Of a DNA stretch of 64,000 nt, positions 31,412-45,546 are shown piece after piece. The notes beneath the pieces are model-generated. The model ran no database searches. It was given only the letters and a program-made list of their open reading frames with translations, and had not been told where the DNA came from. How positions within the stretch are numbered: the stretch's first letter is position 1; every line of letters starts with the position of its first letter. The position numbers and the translations under genes are program-made. This DNA comes from Henckelia pumila (taxonomy: Eukaryota; Streptophyta; Magnoliopsida; Lamiales; Gesneriaceae). The stretch lies in the NCBI RefSeq assembly GCF_033568475.1, contig NC_133123.1, positions 154,333,753-154,397,752 of the forward strand, in the 5' to 3' direction.

Positions 31412-33250
31412 TATATTTTGTTAGAATCTTAATCTACGACGCTTCTTTCAAACATAGATACGTAATTTGTTGTATTTTATTTATTTCTCTTAAAAAAATT
31501 CGAGATATTCAGCGATAAATAATGCTTATAGGCATATATAGCGGATGGCCGTGGTGTCTCTTTTGAAGATAAATTAATTTATATTTATTTTTTTTATTTT
31601 TTTTAATTCAAGGAATTTTATTTTTTATATGTTAGATTTGTGATATAAACATTTATTGTAAATATTGACCGATTGACTTGTCTCAAGTCTCAAGTTCTAT
31701 GTCTAATACAAAAAACTTATTTGAGACTTTACTCATTAAATCTATTCGGTAAAGTGAAAAAGCTCTATACCTAATTTTTTTTAATTCCATTTTTCCGTTT
31801 CTTTTTTAACATTAATCTCATGTAATAAAATGTATTACGTTTTCGATGAATTATCTATCAAGCAAAATTTTCGAAAGGTGCCGATTGATGATGATGATTA
31901 TTATTTTGCCTTATATAGAAATAAACGTGCCAAAATTATGGATTTTTTTTTTGTCTCTATTTGGCCTAGGTACTAATAATGTTGATATATTAATAAAGTG
32001 ATAATTTTAGAAGACTCTTGTATATACCTATTGTCCATCAAAATTATAAATTAATACTAGTAAGCATACGCAACGTCTGCATACGCGTTGCGTGTGTGAT
32101 TAAAATATAAATATTATTTATTATATATATATATATATTTTGTATTTTTGTTTCAAATCAATGTAAATTTAAAAATAAAATCAAGGCACACAAATAGAGA
32201 AAATCATGAATAAATAAAATTTAAAATATAGATAGAAATTGAAATTGAGATTGAGACAAAAATTTTGTTCTCTTTTAAGGGTATTTTAGATATTTTGTCT
32301 TGGTCACCAAATTAATTTTAATTCGATTAGTGAGTAGTGCCCACAAATAAAAAAAAATCATGGACAACTGAATTTTAAAATATAGATAGAGATAGAGATA
32401 AAGATAAAGATAGAGATTTTGTTTATTTTAATAGTATTTAGATTTTCGTCTTGAATTTTACCAAATTAATTTTAATTCGATTTGTAAATGATTTTCTTTT
32501 TCAGTAATTCGCTTTGCTCGAATCAAGCAACACCAACATCAACCAGAGAATTCCCAGAACAACACACACAATTTCACAATCAAGAAGATCAAGTAATAAC
32601 CAAAACAGTAAACAATTTTATTTATCAATACGAGAGAAAAGAGTTTTTTTTAATAAAAAAAATGCCATGTATTAACGATAAATCAACAAAACATTAGGCG
32701 AATTAAATTTGTCCAACCTGTAAATTGTAATGAGTGGATTGTGCGTGCAAATCAAACGTAAATAACAGCAAAACAATTCTACCCGTAGGCAATATAAATT
32801 AATACACAATCAACAGTTTATTGACTTAAATGAGCACATTTAATAAGGTAGAAAAGGGAAAAATTTATGAGAATGATTACAATGTTACATACAGACACTT
32901 TACAAATTACACACTCTTCGCATGGGGTAGGGTCGAATTTTCCCTTGGCATCATAGTGCCAAATATACAGTCCAGACTTCAGCAGAGATCGTTAAAATTT
33001 TTTTGGCCATCAATATTTTTTAATAATTTAAATTATAATTACTTCAATAAAACAATATAACGCATCATTTGAATACACTTTTTTTTAGATCTTATAATTT
33101 CATAATTTTTTTATTGTACTGAAATGAACCACAAATAAATTCAAAAATAATAATAAACATACACGAATTTAGAATAACATGTAAAAAAAACATTTTCTCA
33201 CGTGTAACGCTTTTTACTAGTATCGATAAATAGAGTAATGTCCCCCTGCA

Positions 33251-33388
33251 CACCAGTATGCATGAATTTTGTGTGCACCGCGTGATATTCGCGCGAACAT
33301 TTAAAATGTTTCCGCGAACATCTAATTTTAATTTTCATATGTTCGCGCGAACATCACGCGGTGCACACAAAATTCATGCACACTGGTG
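33251..33388. mobile_element. Hairpin MITE (foldback), flank B
   Basis: Copy of 3151-3288 with the same arms (CACCAGTATGCATG / CATGCACACTGGTG). It was carried along by the 30-kb duplication. Confidence 0.8.
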
Positions 33389-33397
33389 TAAAACAGA

Positions 33398-33402
<5 letters not shown>

Positions 33403-33447
<45 letters not shown>
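33403..33447. repeat. (TA)n tract, empty site of the flank A MITE
   Basis: Uninterrupted TA repeat between ACAGATTATTAA and AACGAACACACG. It is the unoccupied counterpart of the insertion at 3371-3525. Confidence 0.9.
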
Positions 33448-34338
33448 CGAACACACGTAGCTTGTAGGGTTCAAGCTAGTTGAGCGCGGTGGTGGTTTTG
33501 TTAAACTTAGAGGCGTTGTCGGTTTTATTTTAAAAATGAAGTGTTTATTTATTTTAAATAATTTAAATATGTTGATATGTTTAATATTAGAATATATTTT
33601 TTTCGTCGAAATTACCAAAATGGGTAAAATACTATGAAAATAATTTAAATAGTAATATACATAAAAATAGTTTTAACTTTATCATTAATGTTTTTTTTGA
33701 AACTAAATTTATCATAAATATTAAACATATATTAAAAAATAAAAAAATTTAATTTTAATTTAGGAATTTTTTTTGAGAAATTATGTACAAAAAATAGACG
33801 ATGGCGTGTTAAGAATTTAATAAAATATATAAGGATAATATAGAGAAGTAAAATATCAAAATAATATTTTTTTTAGAAAATTAAGGGCGACTTTAATTTT
33901 TTTAAAAATAGTTTATAAGCTGTTAAACAACTTATTTTGACAGCTTATAAGTTGTTTGACAAAAAATTTGCCAAACAAATTTCAAGACCTTATAAGCTAT
34001 CTCTCTCAAACACCTTACACTCACAAGGCTATCTGAATAATAAGACGCCAATATGATTCTCAACAGTGTTCATACACAAAACAATTATTACTCTAAATAT
34101 TAGGAATATGTAACAAAAAAACATATTAATGGAAATATATTAAAAAAAATCAATGAATAACGCCAATATGATTCTCAACAGTGTTCATACACAAAAAATT
34201 ATTACTCTAAATATTAGGAATATGTAACCAAAAACATATTAATGGAAATATTTATGTGTGTGTGAGTGTCGACTAAGGTGGTATCATGTTGCACTTTAAT
34301 CTACATTAACATTATAAGAGTTACGCAGCGCAACAAGA

Positions 34339-34773
34339 CTATCTGAATAATGACCAATCAGTCATGACCATAACAGCTTGAAACATTTTTGCTTTTTCCA
34401 TCGGATCTGTTGCTTCTTCAGTATTGTTCACAAATCTCCAATCATTCGCCACCGCAGCCTTCCTCGACTGATCCTTCCTCTCATTGATATATTCGAAAAT
34501 TCTGAGCAACAAGGCATCACACGTTGCCGTGACTTCTTTCCCCGGCTTCTCCTCCGGTGGAGGACGAAACCACAGCTCCACACACTTCTCCGCGGTATTA
34601 CTTGGGAATCGTCGTGCTAGTTGTCGTGCATAAACTTGCCGTTTTATCATTCGATGGTGCTGTGGCGGAGGCACTGAAACGACTACGAGGAGGAGGAAGG
34701 CGGCAGTAATTGATGCAATGATAAGAAAATACATCATGGCATCTGACTTGGGATACCTTTTACGGCCTGCCAT
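34339..34773 (-). CDS. Unidentified 144-aa membrane-anchored protein, copy B1
   Basis: Encodes the same protein as 4444-4878 (membrane segment ASITAAFLLLVVV); I see no difference in the ORF. It is the duplicate produced by the 30-kb event. Same upstream and downstream context: the direct repeat beyond the stop, and the TIR element and Helitron upstream. Confidence 0.6.
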   Translation of the reverse strand: MAGRKRYPKSDAMMYFLIIASITAAFLLLVVVSVPPPQHHRMIKRQVYARQLARRFPSNTAEKCVELWFRPPPEEKPGKEVTATCDALLLRIFEYINERKDQSRKAAVANDWRFVNNTEEATDPMEKAKMFQAVMVMTDWSLFR

Positions 34774-34995
34774 GGCTAGTTTATGAATGATAAAATTTGT
34801 TCCTGTAGTTTTTTTTCACAAAATTGATGATATAAGGGTGGATATTCATGTGTCTCCTCCTATGTATAATATACTATTTGGTATTTTGTTTTGAGAAGAG
34901 TCTTTTTAATTCCTGAAATTTTGGAATTGGTAATAATTTTGGGATTTGTAACACATATGTTCGAAGTACATATATATATATATATTTATATATAT

Positions 34996-35307
34996 GAAAA
35001 ATTGCTTTTTTGGTTCTGAATGTTTGTAATTTTACGATTTCAGTCCTTTATATTTTCAAATTTCAGTTTTAGTCCGCTATCTTTATTTTTTTGGAAATTT
35101 TAGTCCTTTTTCCAACATGGCGCTGATATGGAACCAATTCAGTGCTAATGTGGAGCTGACGTGTATAGCGTCACGTAAGCATTTTCGAATAAAAAGGACC
35201 AAAATTGCCAAAAATCGAAACATGTAGGACTAAAGTTTAAATATGAAAACATAGAGGACCAAAATAGCAAAGAGACAAACATACATGACCAAATTTGTTG
35301 TTTTCCC
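34996..35307. mobile_element. Non-autonomous TIR element (copy 2)
   Basis: Duplicate of 5100-5409 with few differences (CAAAGAGACAAAC for CAAAGCGACAAAC). Same inverted ends. Confidence 0.7.
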
Positions 35308-35378
35308 ATATATATCTTACTATATTAATGATATGCATTAATTAATTATCAAAATTTTGGATTTCGTAGAAGCAAATA

Positions 35379-35777
35379 TCTTATTATATTATTAAAGTAG
35401 AGACCCTTTAATTAACAAACTTTTAATTAATTGGTGAAGCTTGATTTGAAATTACCATTATCTCCTAACTTAATTTTTAATTAAACCGAAATTGTTGGGC
35501 AAAATAGTCATTTTATACAGTTTCCTCTTTTCTAGCCATTGAAAGTTCACTTTGTGCCCTTTGATATTATTTTATTTACAAATATGACACTCACTTTATC
35601 AGATATATACATTTTTGTGAATATTTATTTAAAAAAACGTTATATTTTTATTATTTTTTAATTTTACAATTTATTATTTATTGTTTTATTATTTTTTTAT
35701 TTTACAATTTATTATTTTTTGTCTTTTTTTAAAAAAACAAAATATACGAGCACGCAACGCGTGCAGCGAAATACTAG
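35379..35777 (+). mobile_element. Non-autonomous Helitron-like element (copy in flank B)
   Basis: Duplicate of 5482-5880: TC start, GCACGC/GCGTGC hairpin, CTAG end before T. Confidence 0.8.
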
Positions 35778-37552
35778 TATAAATAGTAAAGGAAAACACA
35801 AACCCGTCCAAATTAAATTGTTCGTGTCGATCGATTTTTTCCTCGATCATAATTTGGATTAGTTTTAAAATAAATCAAATCAGAAGAAGTTGATTTGGTT
35901 TGAAGTTTGATTATCTAAACCATATCCAACCACATTAATTTTTATAAAATTGAAAGTATGTGATGTAGCCAAAAATAACTTGTATATGACACGTTGCTTC
36001 CGCAAAGTTCGGAGTATCAACGGATCCTTGTATGTTCCCGGTGGAGATCTTCAGTGGGTTGTTCCTACGTCACAAAACAAAGTCAGAGGAGCTGGGAGGG
36101 TTCCCGGCGAAGACACTCCGATGCTCAAGTCAGCGATTACTCAAGGAATAATAATCAAGAGTAGAGCGTTATAGTGCTAAAGAAAATGTGTACCTTAATA
36201 ATGATGTGACTTGAGCTATTTATAGATATTCAGAGAGTTTCATGGGCTTGAGCCTCTTATGGGCTTGTGTAGAATTCAGGGCCTGCTTGAATTAAATAAA
36301 TATATTATTTAAATAAGCTTGGACCTCAAAAATATTTGGAGTGGACCTTCATGATTGGGCTCAGGCCCAGTTGAATTTTTAGGTGTAACTTATCATAGGC
36401 CCCCCACTCTCGGGCGTGTCGCGTGTGTTGAGAGGACCGAGAGTAGAATTTTTATCGGAGTATTGTCAAAAATTTAATTGCCGAGAACGAATATTGTTTT
36501 CCCCCGAAAGCTCTTCAGATATGGAGAAACATTGATGGAGAAACCGTAGTAGGACTGTGATGCCATGGAATTAAAATCATGGCAGGTAATTGTCTCTCAC
36601 GTGTCTTCCAATTTGAGAATATACATGATTTTGTAAATCCATGATCTTCTCTCCTCATTATTATTTTTAGCTCATATTTTCCTTTCCAAACTTGGCTCTT
36701 TTTCGGAAACGTGAATACGTGATATTGTTTGTATGTATCTATGTGTATATGTGTGTCTATCATCTCCTCCGATTCATGTTCATCATCTCCTTGACTATTA
36801 ATTGGCGAACGGATGGTCGTGGCCGGAAAGAAGACGCGCTCCGTGGTTGGCGAAGGGCGGCAACGGTGGCTGGGGGGTGTCGTTTCCAGCGACTCGAGTT
36901 CCAGCCATGGATCATCATCCACAGCTTGTGGATGCGTCTAGATCCAGACTAGGTTAAAACTGGAAAAGGTGGCCACGAGGTGCGTCGGCGCTGGTTGATT
37001 ATATCCGACTGAGATGGCTTCGAGTTTCAGCCATGGAGCTGTTTTCACGAGGTTGAAAACATCCAAATCTGAAATCGAAAGGGGAAGGACGCAGACAGGG
37101 TGGAAAAGATGGTGTAGATCCAGCGATGGCTCCTCGTCTATTGCCAGCCATGGTGTAGCCTCCAAGCTATCCAAATCTGGCTTTGACGGAGTGAGGGTGG
37201 TCGCTGTCGGAGATGGTGGTGGCGTGACTGTGCGATGGAGGCAGTGGATAGAAAATGATGGCTAAGTGCCGGTTGGTTGATGGTAGTGGATGATGGTGAT
37301 GATGTTGAACCCAGATCACGATGGAGATATACGCATATATATATATATACACATAATTATATACATGCCATGATATATTTAAATAATTATGACGATTAAG
37401 CTTTTGATGATGTTCCTTTTTATTATTTAGTCGATTTATGTGTAATATATTTAAGAAATTATTACTAACCGACCTTGATATTGTGCAAGAAATTGCGATT
37501 CCAAAAATATATATATTTTATATGTTTATTCTTTTTTTTTAAATCATTGCAG

Positions 37553-39600
37553 GGTGTCCTTTGCAGGGTAAAATACTTTCGGTGTTGGTTGCTAACCGAG
37601 ATACTTACCCCTCTTCGCCAGCAGAGTCTGGCCATGATAGTGAAATTTACGAGTGCTTATCTCCCTTGAGTGATTTGAATTCTTGCGATAATAGTAGTTC
37701 CCAAGAGTCTTTGGGAGGAGTGAGCGAGCGTCTTCTGGACGAGTCTGAGATTTTAAGCCCATTCTGAGAACTTGAATTATCATCTAGACATATTCTTAAG
37801 ATTCCAAAAAATGGAGATTCATGTCAAGAACCGCCTCCGGGATATTTTACTGTATATCTGGAGTACTTTAATTTTGGTTTCTCGCTTCCTCCTCATGCCC
37901 TTTTGATAGAAATTGTAGATAGTTTTGGGGTGAGTTTAAGTCAATTAACACCAAGTGCGATTCTTCTTTTTACGTGCTTCCTATGTAGAGTGAGCAAAAT
38001 TAAAATGTCTCCAACTATAGACTTATTTTATGCGCTCTTCTCGGTGCGTCGTTCCATGCCGGGTTCCTATACTTATTTTCTACCTCGCGGAGATTGTAAG
38101 TTTTTATCTCGTTGTCCATCTCCAAAAAGCGATTGGAGAAAAAAGTTTGTTTATTTCTGGGATTATGGTTGGGAGGTTCCCATAGTATAGAGTCTGGGCC
38201 ACCGGAGAATTATTTTTAGCAAAACTCATCGTGAGTTGCAACTTGAATGTCGCTCCTTAGGTCTTTTCAAAAAGTTGGTTGATCCACAAACTTTTCTTCC
38301 TGCCGGTATTTGCTTTTTTATTCTCTTGCATGCTATTGTATTTTTTTTTTTTTAAAATAAATGTACCTTGCTCGATGTAATTTGAGAATTTATTGTATTT
38401 ATTTATGTATTATTCTCCTTGTTTTTTTTATAGGTAAAAAAATAAGTTTGGCGGAGGTCCGGGCGTGCATAGAGAAAAATGAGAAGGATGCGTCAAAAAT
38501 GTTAAGAAAAGACTCCACAAAGGAGCGAGCTATCGTTGGTTCTCAAGAGCTTTCCCGGAGGAGGAAGTCTCCCGGGCCTTCAAATCATGCTCAGCGTTCT
38601 GGCCCACCATCCAAACGATCCGATGCGCATGATAGAAAGACTAGCGGCAAAAGGAAAGATGTTGCAGCTGGACCTGACATCGATGCATGTAGCAAAAAGG
38701 TTGAAGATCCAAGAGATCCGAAGAAAAAACGTGACGACGAACGAGTAGTTGATCTGGGAGCTCTCGAGGGTCGCCACTTGTTCGTGGAAGGAGTGAACCA
38801 TAAAAATAATGCTGGATCTTTTTGGGATTTGAAAGATCCAGAAATTGGTTGGAGAACGGGAGCAGACCTGACTGGAGATCATAATAGGGTGCATTTACTG
38901 CCACAACCTACCGAAGTGTTGACTCGGTCTTTTGCTTCGTCCGCCTTCCAGGTATATCATTATTTGCTTGTTGTTATTTATTACGATTTTTACGTAACAA
39001 ATAATTTTCTTTATCTATGGGTTTTTATAGATTTTATCGCTTGCTCACACTTTTTAATTTCGAGAAGAGAGGTTTCGAAATTCCGGGAAAAAATTTGATG
39101 ACGAGCTTACGTCCTTAAGGGGTGAGTGCAAAAGACTTAGCGAGGAAAACACTAAGGCTAGAGATGATTTTCTCAAGTCGCAAAAGGATCTTGAAGAAAA
39201 AACCAAAAGGTATGATGTCTTGTGCCGGGAGATGGAGGAACTTAGAGGGAAATATTCTCGTGAATCAGAGACCGGTGAGATTTTTCTCAATTCGTCAATA
39301 GGCAAGAATATCTTGCGAAGCACCGGAGAAAAAGCAATTGAAGGCTATCGAGAATCCACAGCTTTTAGAGATGAAGTGATTCAGCGGGCGATTGTTATTC
39401 ATGATGAAGTTGTCGTGGATTGTCGCCAAGAACTACGGGATACTAAACTAGTTTCGGAGGAAATTATTATGATGATTCACCCTAAAATTTCGGAGCCTAA
39501 AACTGCAAGAGTTGAGGATGACTCGAATCCTCCCTTAGGGGATTTATTGGGATGTCTGGGTGATGAGGAGATGATCGAATCTTTGCGTTCAAATTTTTAG
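37553..39600 (+). pseudogene. Antisense gene of gypsy element B, three exons
   Basis: Duplicate of 7656-9704. Exon-like blocks are 37553-38305, 38434-38951 and 39031-39600, with the same splice signals and the same three in-frame stops (TGA 37765, TAG 38188, TAA 39055). The coding blocks look almost unchanged: I noticed S-to-F near 37923 and K-to-R-type changes near 38654. The stops predate the duplication. Confidence 0.7.
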
Positions 39601-39802
39601 CTTATACAATCAATAATGACGGTGTGTGTCGAAGCTACATGGAGACTACTCTTTGGAGCCGTGGTGTAGTTTAGCTTTATTATTTCTTGCCACTTTTGGG
39701 CAAATTTTTTTTTTTTTACAAAGTTAAAGTCATAGACTTTGTTTGTTCTTTTTGAGTAAGTAAGTAGTTGGTGGAGGAGCAAAGGAAAAACAATAATTTC
39801 TT

Positions 39803-39834
<32 letters not shown>

Positions 39835-39947
39835 TGTCGATTATCATATCTCTTTTGCATTTTGAATTTGCTATTGCATACTTGTTTGATGAATAAAATA
39901 CTATCGCTTTAATATTGGAGTACTTGGGGGGGGGGGGGGGGGGGATC

Positions 39948-40104
39948 AGTCTCCTAAGATTTTATCTAGTCCTAAACCCACTTAGTACGTGGTGAGGTAT
40001 CCAGAGACTTGTAATATTATTAAGTCTCCCAAGATTTTATCTCATAGGGAAGTCCTAAACCCACTTAGTACATGGTGAGGTATCCAGAGACTTGTAATAT
40101 TATT
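39948..40104. repeat. Tandem duplication, 75- and 83-bp units (gypsy B)
   Basis: Same pair as at 10043-10200, preceded by a longer G run (about 18-19 bases, near 39927-39944). Confidence 0.85.
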
Positions 40105-40387
40105 ATTTCGTCATGACCTCTTACATCATCATAAGTTAAAATGTCCCATGGGGCTGGCCAAGCCTCTTTTTGTTGGAATTTTTTTTTTTTTTTTTTTATG
40201 ATTGCTAGGGTCTATGACGTTTATGTCGTAAGTAAGCGTTAGTATAGGAAAGGAGATATGATATGCTTTCGACAAAATAATCATATTAGTTAAAAACTGC
40301 ATAACAAAATTGTAATAGACAAACATAAAGAAAATATGCTAATAACAAAAGAGGTAAATTTAGCCTATTATTGGCGAGAGTTGCAGT

Positions 40388-43300
40388 TTATGCATAAAAC
40401 TTCTTCAGGTTGGCCACGTTTCAAGGTTTGGGAAGTATTCTTCCATCTGAATGTTGCAGGCGATATGTTCCCATCTTCACAATCTCAATTACTTTGTATG
40501 GGCCTTCCCATTTTGGATCTAGCTTGCCAACAGACTTCAAGATGTCAGATTTTCTCAATACAAGGTCTCCAACTTGGAAAGACCTTGGCTTGACTCTATC
40601 ATTGTATGCTTTAGTCATACAAGCTCGATATCTCTCGGCTCGTGTCGAAGCTTTATCTCTCAATTCATCCACCAAGTCTAATGAAATTCGAAGGGCTTGG
40701 TCATTTCCAGATGAAGTGTATTGTTTCACTCGCCATGATTGTTCTCCAATTTCGGCAGGAGCCACAGCTTCCGCTCTGTAGGCCAAGTTGAAAGGAGATT
40801 CTCTAGTTGAAGAGCGTGGAGTGGTTCGATATGCCCATAGAACACTTGGCAACTCATCTACCCATTTCCCTTTGGCATTGCCTAGGCGTATTTTGAGGTG
40901 CTGTAGAATGGTTCGGTTGGTGACCTCGGTTTGCCCATTCGCTTGAGGATTCCCGACAGAAGTGAAGAACTGCTTGATGGAAAGTCCTTTGCACCAATCT
41001 TTTATCTTCGCTCCAGAGAATTGAGTTCCATTGTCCGAAACTAAGGTTTGAAGAATGCCAAATCTGCATACTATATTCTTCCATAAAAAATTTATTATGT
41101 CTCTTTCAGATATTTTGGCCAATGGTTCAGCTTCGACCCATTTGGTGAAATAATCCACTGCAACTATCAGAAATTTTCTTTGTCCGGTAGCAGGAGGAAA
41201 GGGACCTACCAAATCCATTCCCCACTGAGCAAACGATAAAGGACTTTCTAGGGGCTACAAGATTGTAGCCGGCTGGTGATGGAAGTTAGCATGCTCTTGA
41301 CATGCGTGACAATGTTTCGCTAACTCGATAGCGTCTTGCTTCATCGTTGACCAGAAGTATCCTTGGCGTAATGCTTTCCCTGCAAGTGCTCTGCCAGCTA
41401 AGTGATTTCCACTTATTCCTTCATGAATTTCACGGAGCACATATTTTCCCTTAGCTGGCGTTAGACACTTTAGGTAAGAAAAAGAGAAACCTCTTTTGTA
41501 CAGTTCTCCGTCAATAATCGTGAACCGGGCAGCTCTCACTCTAAGTTTTCGAGCTTCGACTTGATTTGCAAGTAGGTTACCCTGCATCAAATAGTCGATT
41601 AGTTCATCTTTCCAACTAGGTTCTTCGCTGTCAGCACAGAAGATTGTAACATCACTTCCATCAGTTTTTTCCTTGTCATATGTTAGGAATGTAATTTTCC
41701 TATTATCAATGTTGGCCAAAGAGCTTGCTAACTTGGCGAGACGGTCCGCTGACTCATTCTCCATTCTAGGTATCTGCTTCACATCGTAGTTGTCCAAACG
41801 TGAGAGAATCTCATTCACTTGTGTGAGGTACCCAAGCATTTTATCTTCCTTCGCTTCATAATTTCCATTAACTTGACTGACGATCAGTTGGGAGTCGTTG
41901 TGTATCGTCAGTCTCTTTGCTCCTACCGACAGGGCCAATTTAATTCCCATGATGAGAGCTTCATATTCTGCCTCATTATTCGTCGCAGGGAATAAAAATT
42001 TTATGGCATACTGAAATTTATCTCCCTGTGGGCTCTCCACAACTATACCTGCACCGCTTCCTGTAGAGGTTGATGACCCGTCGACATAAACCATCAATGT
42101 CGGGGTGGAGCTTTCTTCTTGAGTTACTGTCATCTCTACTAGAAAATCAGCCAGAATCTGTGCTTTAATCGCTGAACGCGGACGATATTCAATTCCATAT
42201 TGGCTCAATTTGACAGCCCATTTAACCATTCTCCCTGATGCTTCAGGGCTCGAGATAATTTGTTTGAGAGGATGGTTGGTGAGTACAATTATTGGATGCG
42301 ACTGAAAGTAAAGATGTAGTTTTCTCGCTGCAGTTACCAAAGCCAGTGCCAGTTTCTCGATCTTTGTATATCTTAATTCTGCTCCGTGTAAAGTTCGACT
42401 GATATAATAAATTGGTTTGTGCTCACGTCTTACTTCAGAGACCAATACTGCACTTACCGCTTCCGCAGATATTTCCAGATAAATCAATAGGGTGTCACAT
42501 TCGTTTGGTTTTACCAACAACGACGGAGAGGTCAGATGCACTTTCAACTCGTCAAATTCTTGCTGACACTCTTCTGTCTATCGAAAACCTTTCCCAATTC
42601 TCAACATTTTGAAGAATGGTAAACCCTTGCCTGCAGATCATGAGATAAATCGGTTTAGGGCGGCCAACCGTCCTGCCAACTCTTGGATGCCTTTTACACT
42701 TTTCGGAGGATTCATGTTTAAAATTGCTTTGATTTTTTCAGGGTTGGCCTCTATTCCTCGTTCTGACACCATATAGCCAAGAAATTTGCCTCCTCGTACA
42801 CCAAAAGTGCATTTATCCGGATTAAGTTTCATCTTGTATTTTCTGAGTATACTGAAGCATTCCTCAAGATCTTCCAAGTGATTAGACGCTTGAATACTTT
42901 TGACGAGCATGTCATCTATATAAACTTCCATGTTACGCCCGATCAAGTGTTCGAACATGGTATTTACTAGACGTTGATATGTAGCTCCAACATTTTTCAA
43001 CCCAAACGGCATAACATCATAACAATAAATACCTCGGTCACTGATGAAACTTTTTTTTTCCTGGTCTTCTAGCGCTAGGCCAATCTGATTGTATCAGTTC
43101 GCATCCTGCTGTCGAATCGACTAACAAATCAATTCGTGGGAGTGGAAACGAATCTTTGGGGCATGCTTTGTTGAGATCAGTGAAATCTATATACAAACAC
43201 CACTTTCCTCCAGGCTTCGGTACTAAAACCAAATTTGCAAGCCAATCTGGGTATGAAACTGGCCTGATGTACTTTACCGCTAAGAGTTTCTCCACTTCAG

Positions 43301-45546
43301 CGGCTATATGCCAATTTTTATCTGGACCAAATGCTCTTTTCTTTTGCTTCACAGGTTTCATTTTTGGATCAACACGGAGGTGATGGAGCGCATGTTCACG
43401 AGGTATTCCGGGCAGAGGTTCATCACCCCAAGCAAACATGTCCAAATTGCGAACAAGGAAATTTTTCAACTTTTCTTCCAACTCAGGAGGTAATTCGGTC
43501 CCAATCTTCAGGGTTTTCTTGGGATCGGTTGGAATGATTGCCACATGTTTCAGAGTTTCGGTTGCTGTTATTCTCTCTTTGCTTTGGGCTTCTTCATCCA
43601 CCAAATGTATTCCGTTTTCACGTATAATTTTTCCAGGTTTCGGTGCTCTTTCCTCACTAGAAACTTGTCTTTTACGATTTTTTGACGAACCCCGTAGTGT
43701 CACCACATGACACTCTCTGGCTAGACGATGGTCACCAATGGCTTCTCCTACTCCTTCTGGAGTCGAAAACTTCAGCTTCATATGATATGTCGATCCGATG
43801 GCTTGAAATATATTGAAACTTGGTCGTCCCAATATCACATTGTACGCAGATAAAGCCTTTACTACAAGGAATTTCACCATCTTAGTAGACCGTTTGGGGT
43901 AAGAACCCAAGGAAAGAGGAAGCGTTACTTCTCCCAAAGCTTCAACTATTTCTCCGGAAAATCCGACTAGTGGAGTGTTGACTGGAGTTAACTGTGCATT
44001 ACTAATACCCAACTTCACGAATTCATCATGAAAAATTATGTCGGCCGAACTTCCTGAATCCACTAGAATTTTCTTTATCCAAAAATTGGAGATTGTGGTT
44101 GAGATGATTAAAGCATCATTATGTGTACCCCGAGGGTTCTCCAGATCTTTGTCACTGAATGATAATCCATTTTGGATGGTTCCAATTTCATATATCGACA
44201 AGGATGTGGGGCTTGACAAATTGTTGGTTCCTTTTGCTGCCCGTAGAAGGGCTTTTCTTGCATTGTTTGAGTCGCCACAAGCAGGCCCCCCAGTGATTAC
44301 GGCGATTACCCCTCCCGAGGGCAAATTTTCATCAGCTCGTTCATGTTGTTTTCCAGTTTCATCATGGCATTTTTGATAGTCACGTTTTGGTTGTTCGTCC
44401 CGACGCCTGTCATCTCGCTTCTCACCGCGGGATTTGTCCACAAAATTCCCCAAATGTCCGCGCTTTATGAGTTTTTCAATTTTTGCTCGCAAACTGAAGC
44501 AATCTTCTGTAGTATGACCTTTATCTTTATGAAAATGGCAGTAATTTTCGGAACGTTGGCGCTTTGGGTTATTTTGCATTGGGCGAGGGGGACGCAACAA
44601 TCCTTGTTTTTCAGCCACTACCATTATATCGGTCAGACGTGTATTGAGGGGTGTATTCTGGAGGCGGGGGCTCTGTGCTGTTCGCTTCTCGTCTTGATTT
44701 CTAATATCTGATTTATCTTCTTCTCTCTTTCTTTTATTCAAGTAGTGTGGCTATACAGATTCTTCAACCCGTATGTATTTCTCAGCTCTTTTCAATAATT
44801 CCTCAAAGTTTTTGGGCGGCCTTTCCGCTATTGATTCCTTGAACTTCCGATGACGCAAGTTTTGTTGCATTATTCCAGCTAACAAGTCATGGTTCACGTG
44901 TAAAACTTCGTGCACCGCATGAGTAAATCGCCGAACATAGTCCCTCAAACATTCTCCTTTTTTTTGAATGACTGTGAACAAATATGCTGCTGTTTTCGGG
45001 TATTTCTTGTTAATTGAGAATTGCTGGAGGAAGTAGTCAGTAAGTTGCTCCAAATTGGCAATAGATCCAGAGGGTAACTTATTGAACCATGTGAGTGCTC
45101 TTCCTGATAATGTTGTTCGGAAAATTTTACAGTATGCAGCATCTGTGATATCATAAAAATCCGCTTTCGCGTAAAATTTGTCAATATGGTCTTGGGGGTC
45201 ACTCGTTCCATCGAACTCAGGTAAGCTGGGGATTTTGACTCCCTTTGGTAATGATTCAGATAATATGTCATCAGTGAAGGGGCTTCGACGCGACGGCAAA
45301 ATTGTGGACATATTCTCTCCAGTTACATGTGTGCGAGATCCATCCTTCCGAGTTGGATTAGTGATCTTGTTTTCGCCAGAGGTGTCATGAACTGTGTGAA
45401 CACTTGCGCTTACGGGTTTCTAGGTACTGAGCAACTGCATCTTTTGCTGCGAGTGCTACTGTGTTTTCCATTAGCGCAGTCAAGTCTTCACGGGTGATAG
45501 TAATACTCGGCGGTGCGTTTTCATTGTTATTATTTCCTTGAGACTT
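40388..45546 (-). pseudogene. gag-pol of gypsy element B, inactivated
   Basis: Same order and same shared lesions as copy A: gag core 44751-45311 with TAG; zinc knuckle, protease and RT start 43038-44750 with the motif A deletion; YIDD part 42638-43012; RNase H pair and integrase finger 41255-42547; integrase core 40421-41218; end at 40388. Two differences matter. The gag N-terminal start codon is lost (GAGACTTTTTG instead of GAGACATTTTTG near 45545). The base missing in copy A near 12624 is present here, so the RNase H frame extends to 42547 (KVHLTSPSLLVKPNECDTLL). Confidence 0.9.

Larger units (their letters stand above)
31412..34338. other. Flank B: copy of 1309-4443, no gene before the 144-codon gene
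   Basis: Reads base for base like 1309-4443 with scattered single-base differences (for example CTTGGCATC for CTTGACATC near 32947), shorter (TA)n tracts, and without the 155-bp MITE of flank A. The hairpin MITE at 33251-33388 and the ACGCCAATATG direct repeat (about 34045-34250) are retained. Confidence 0.85.
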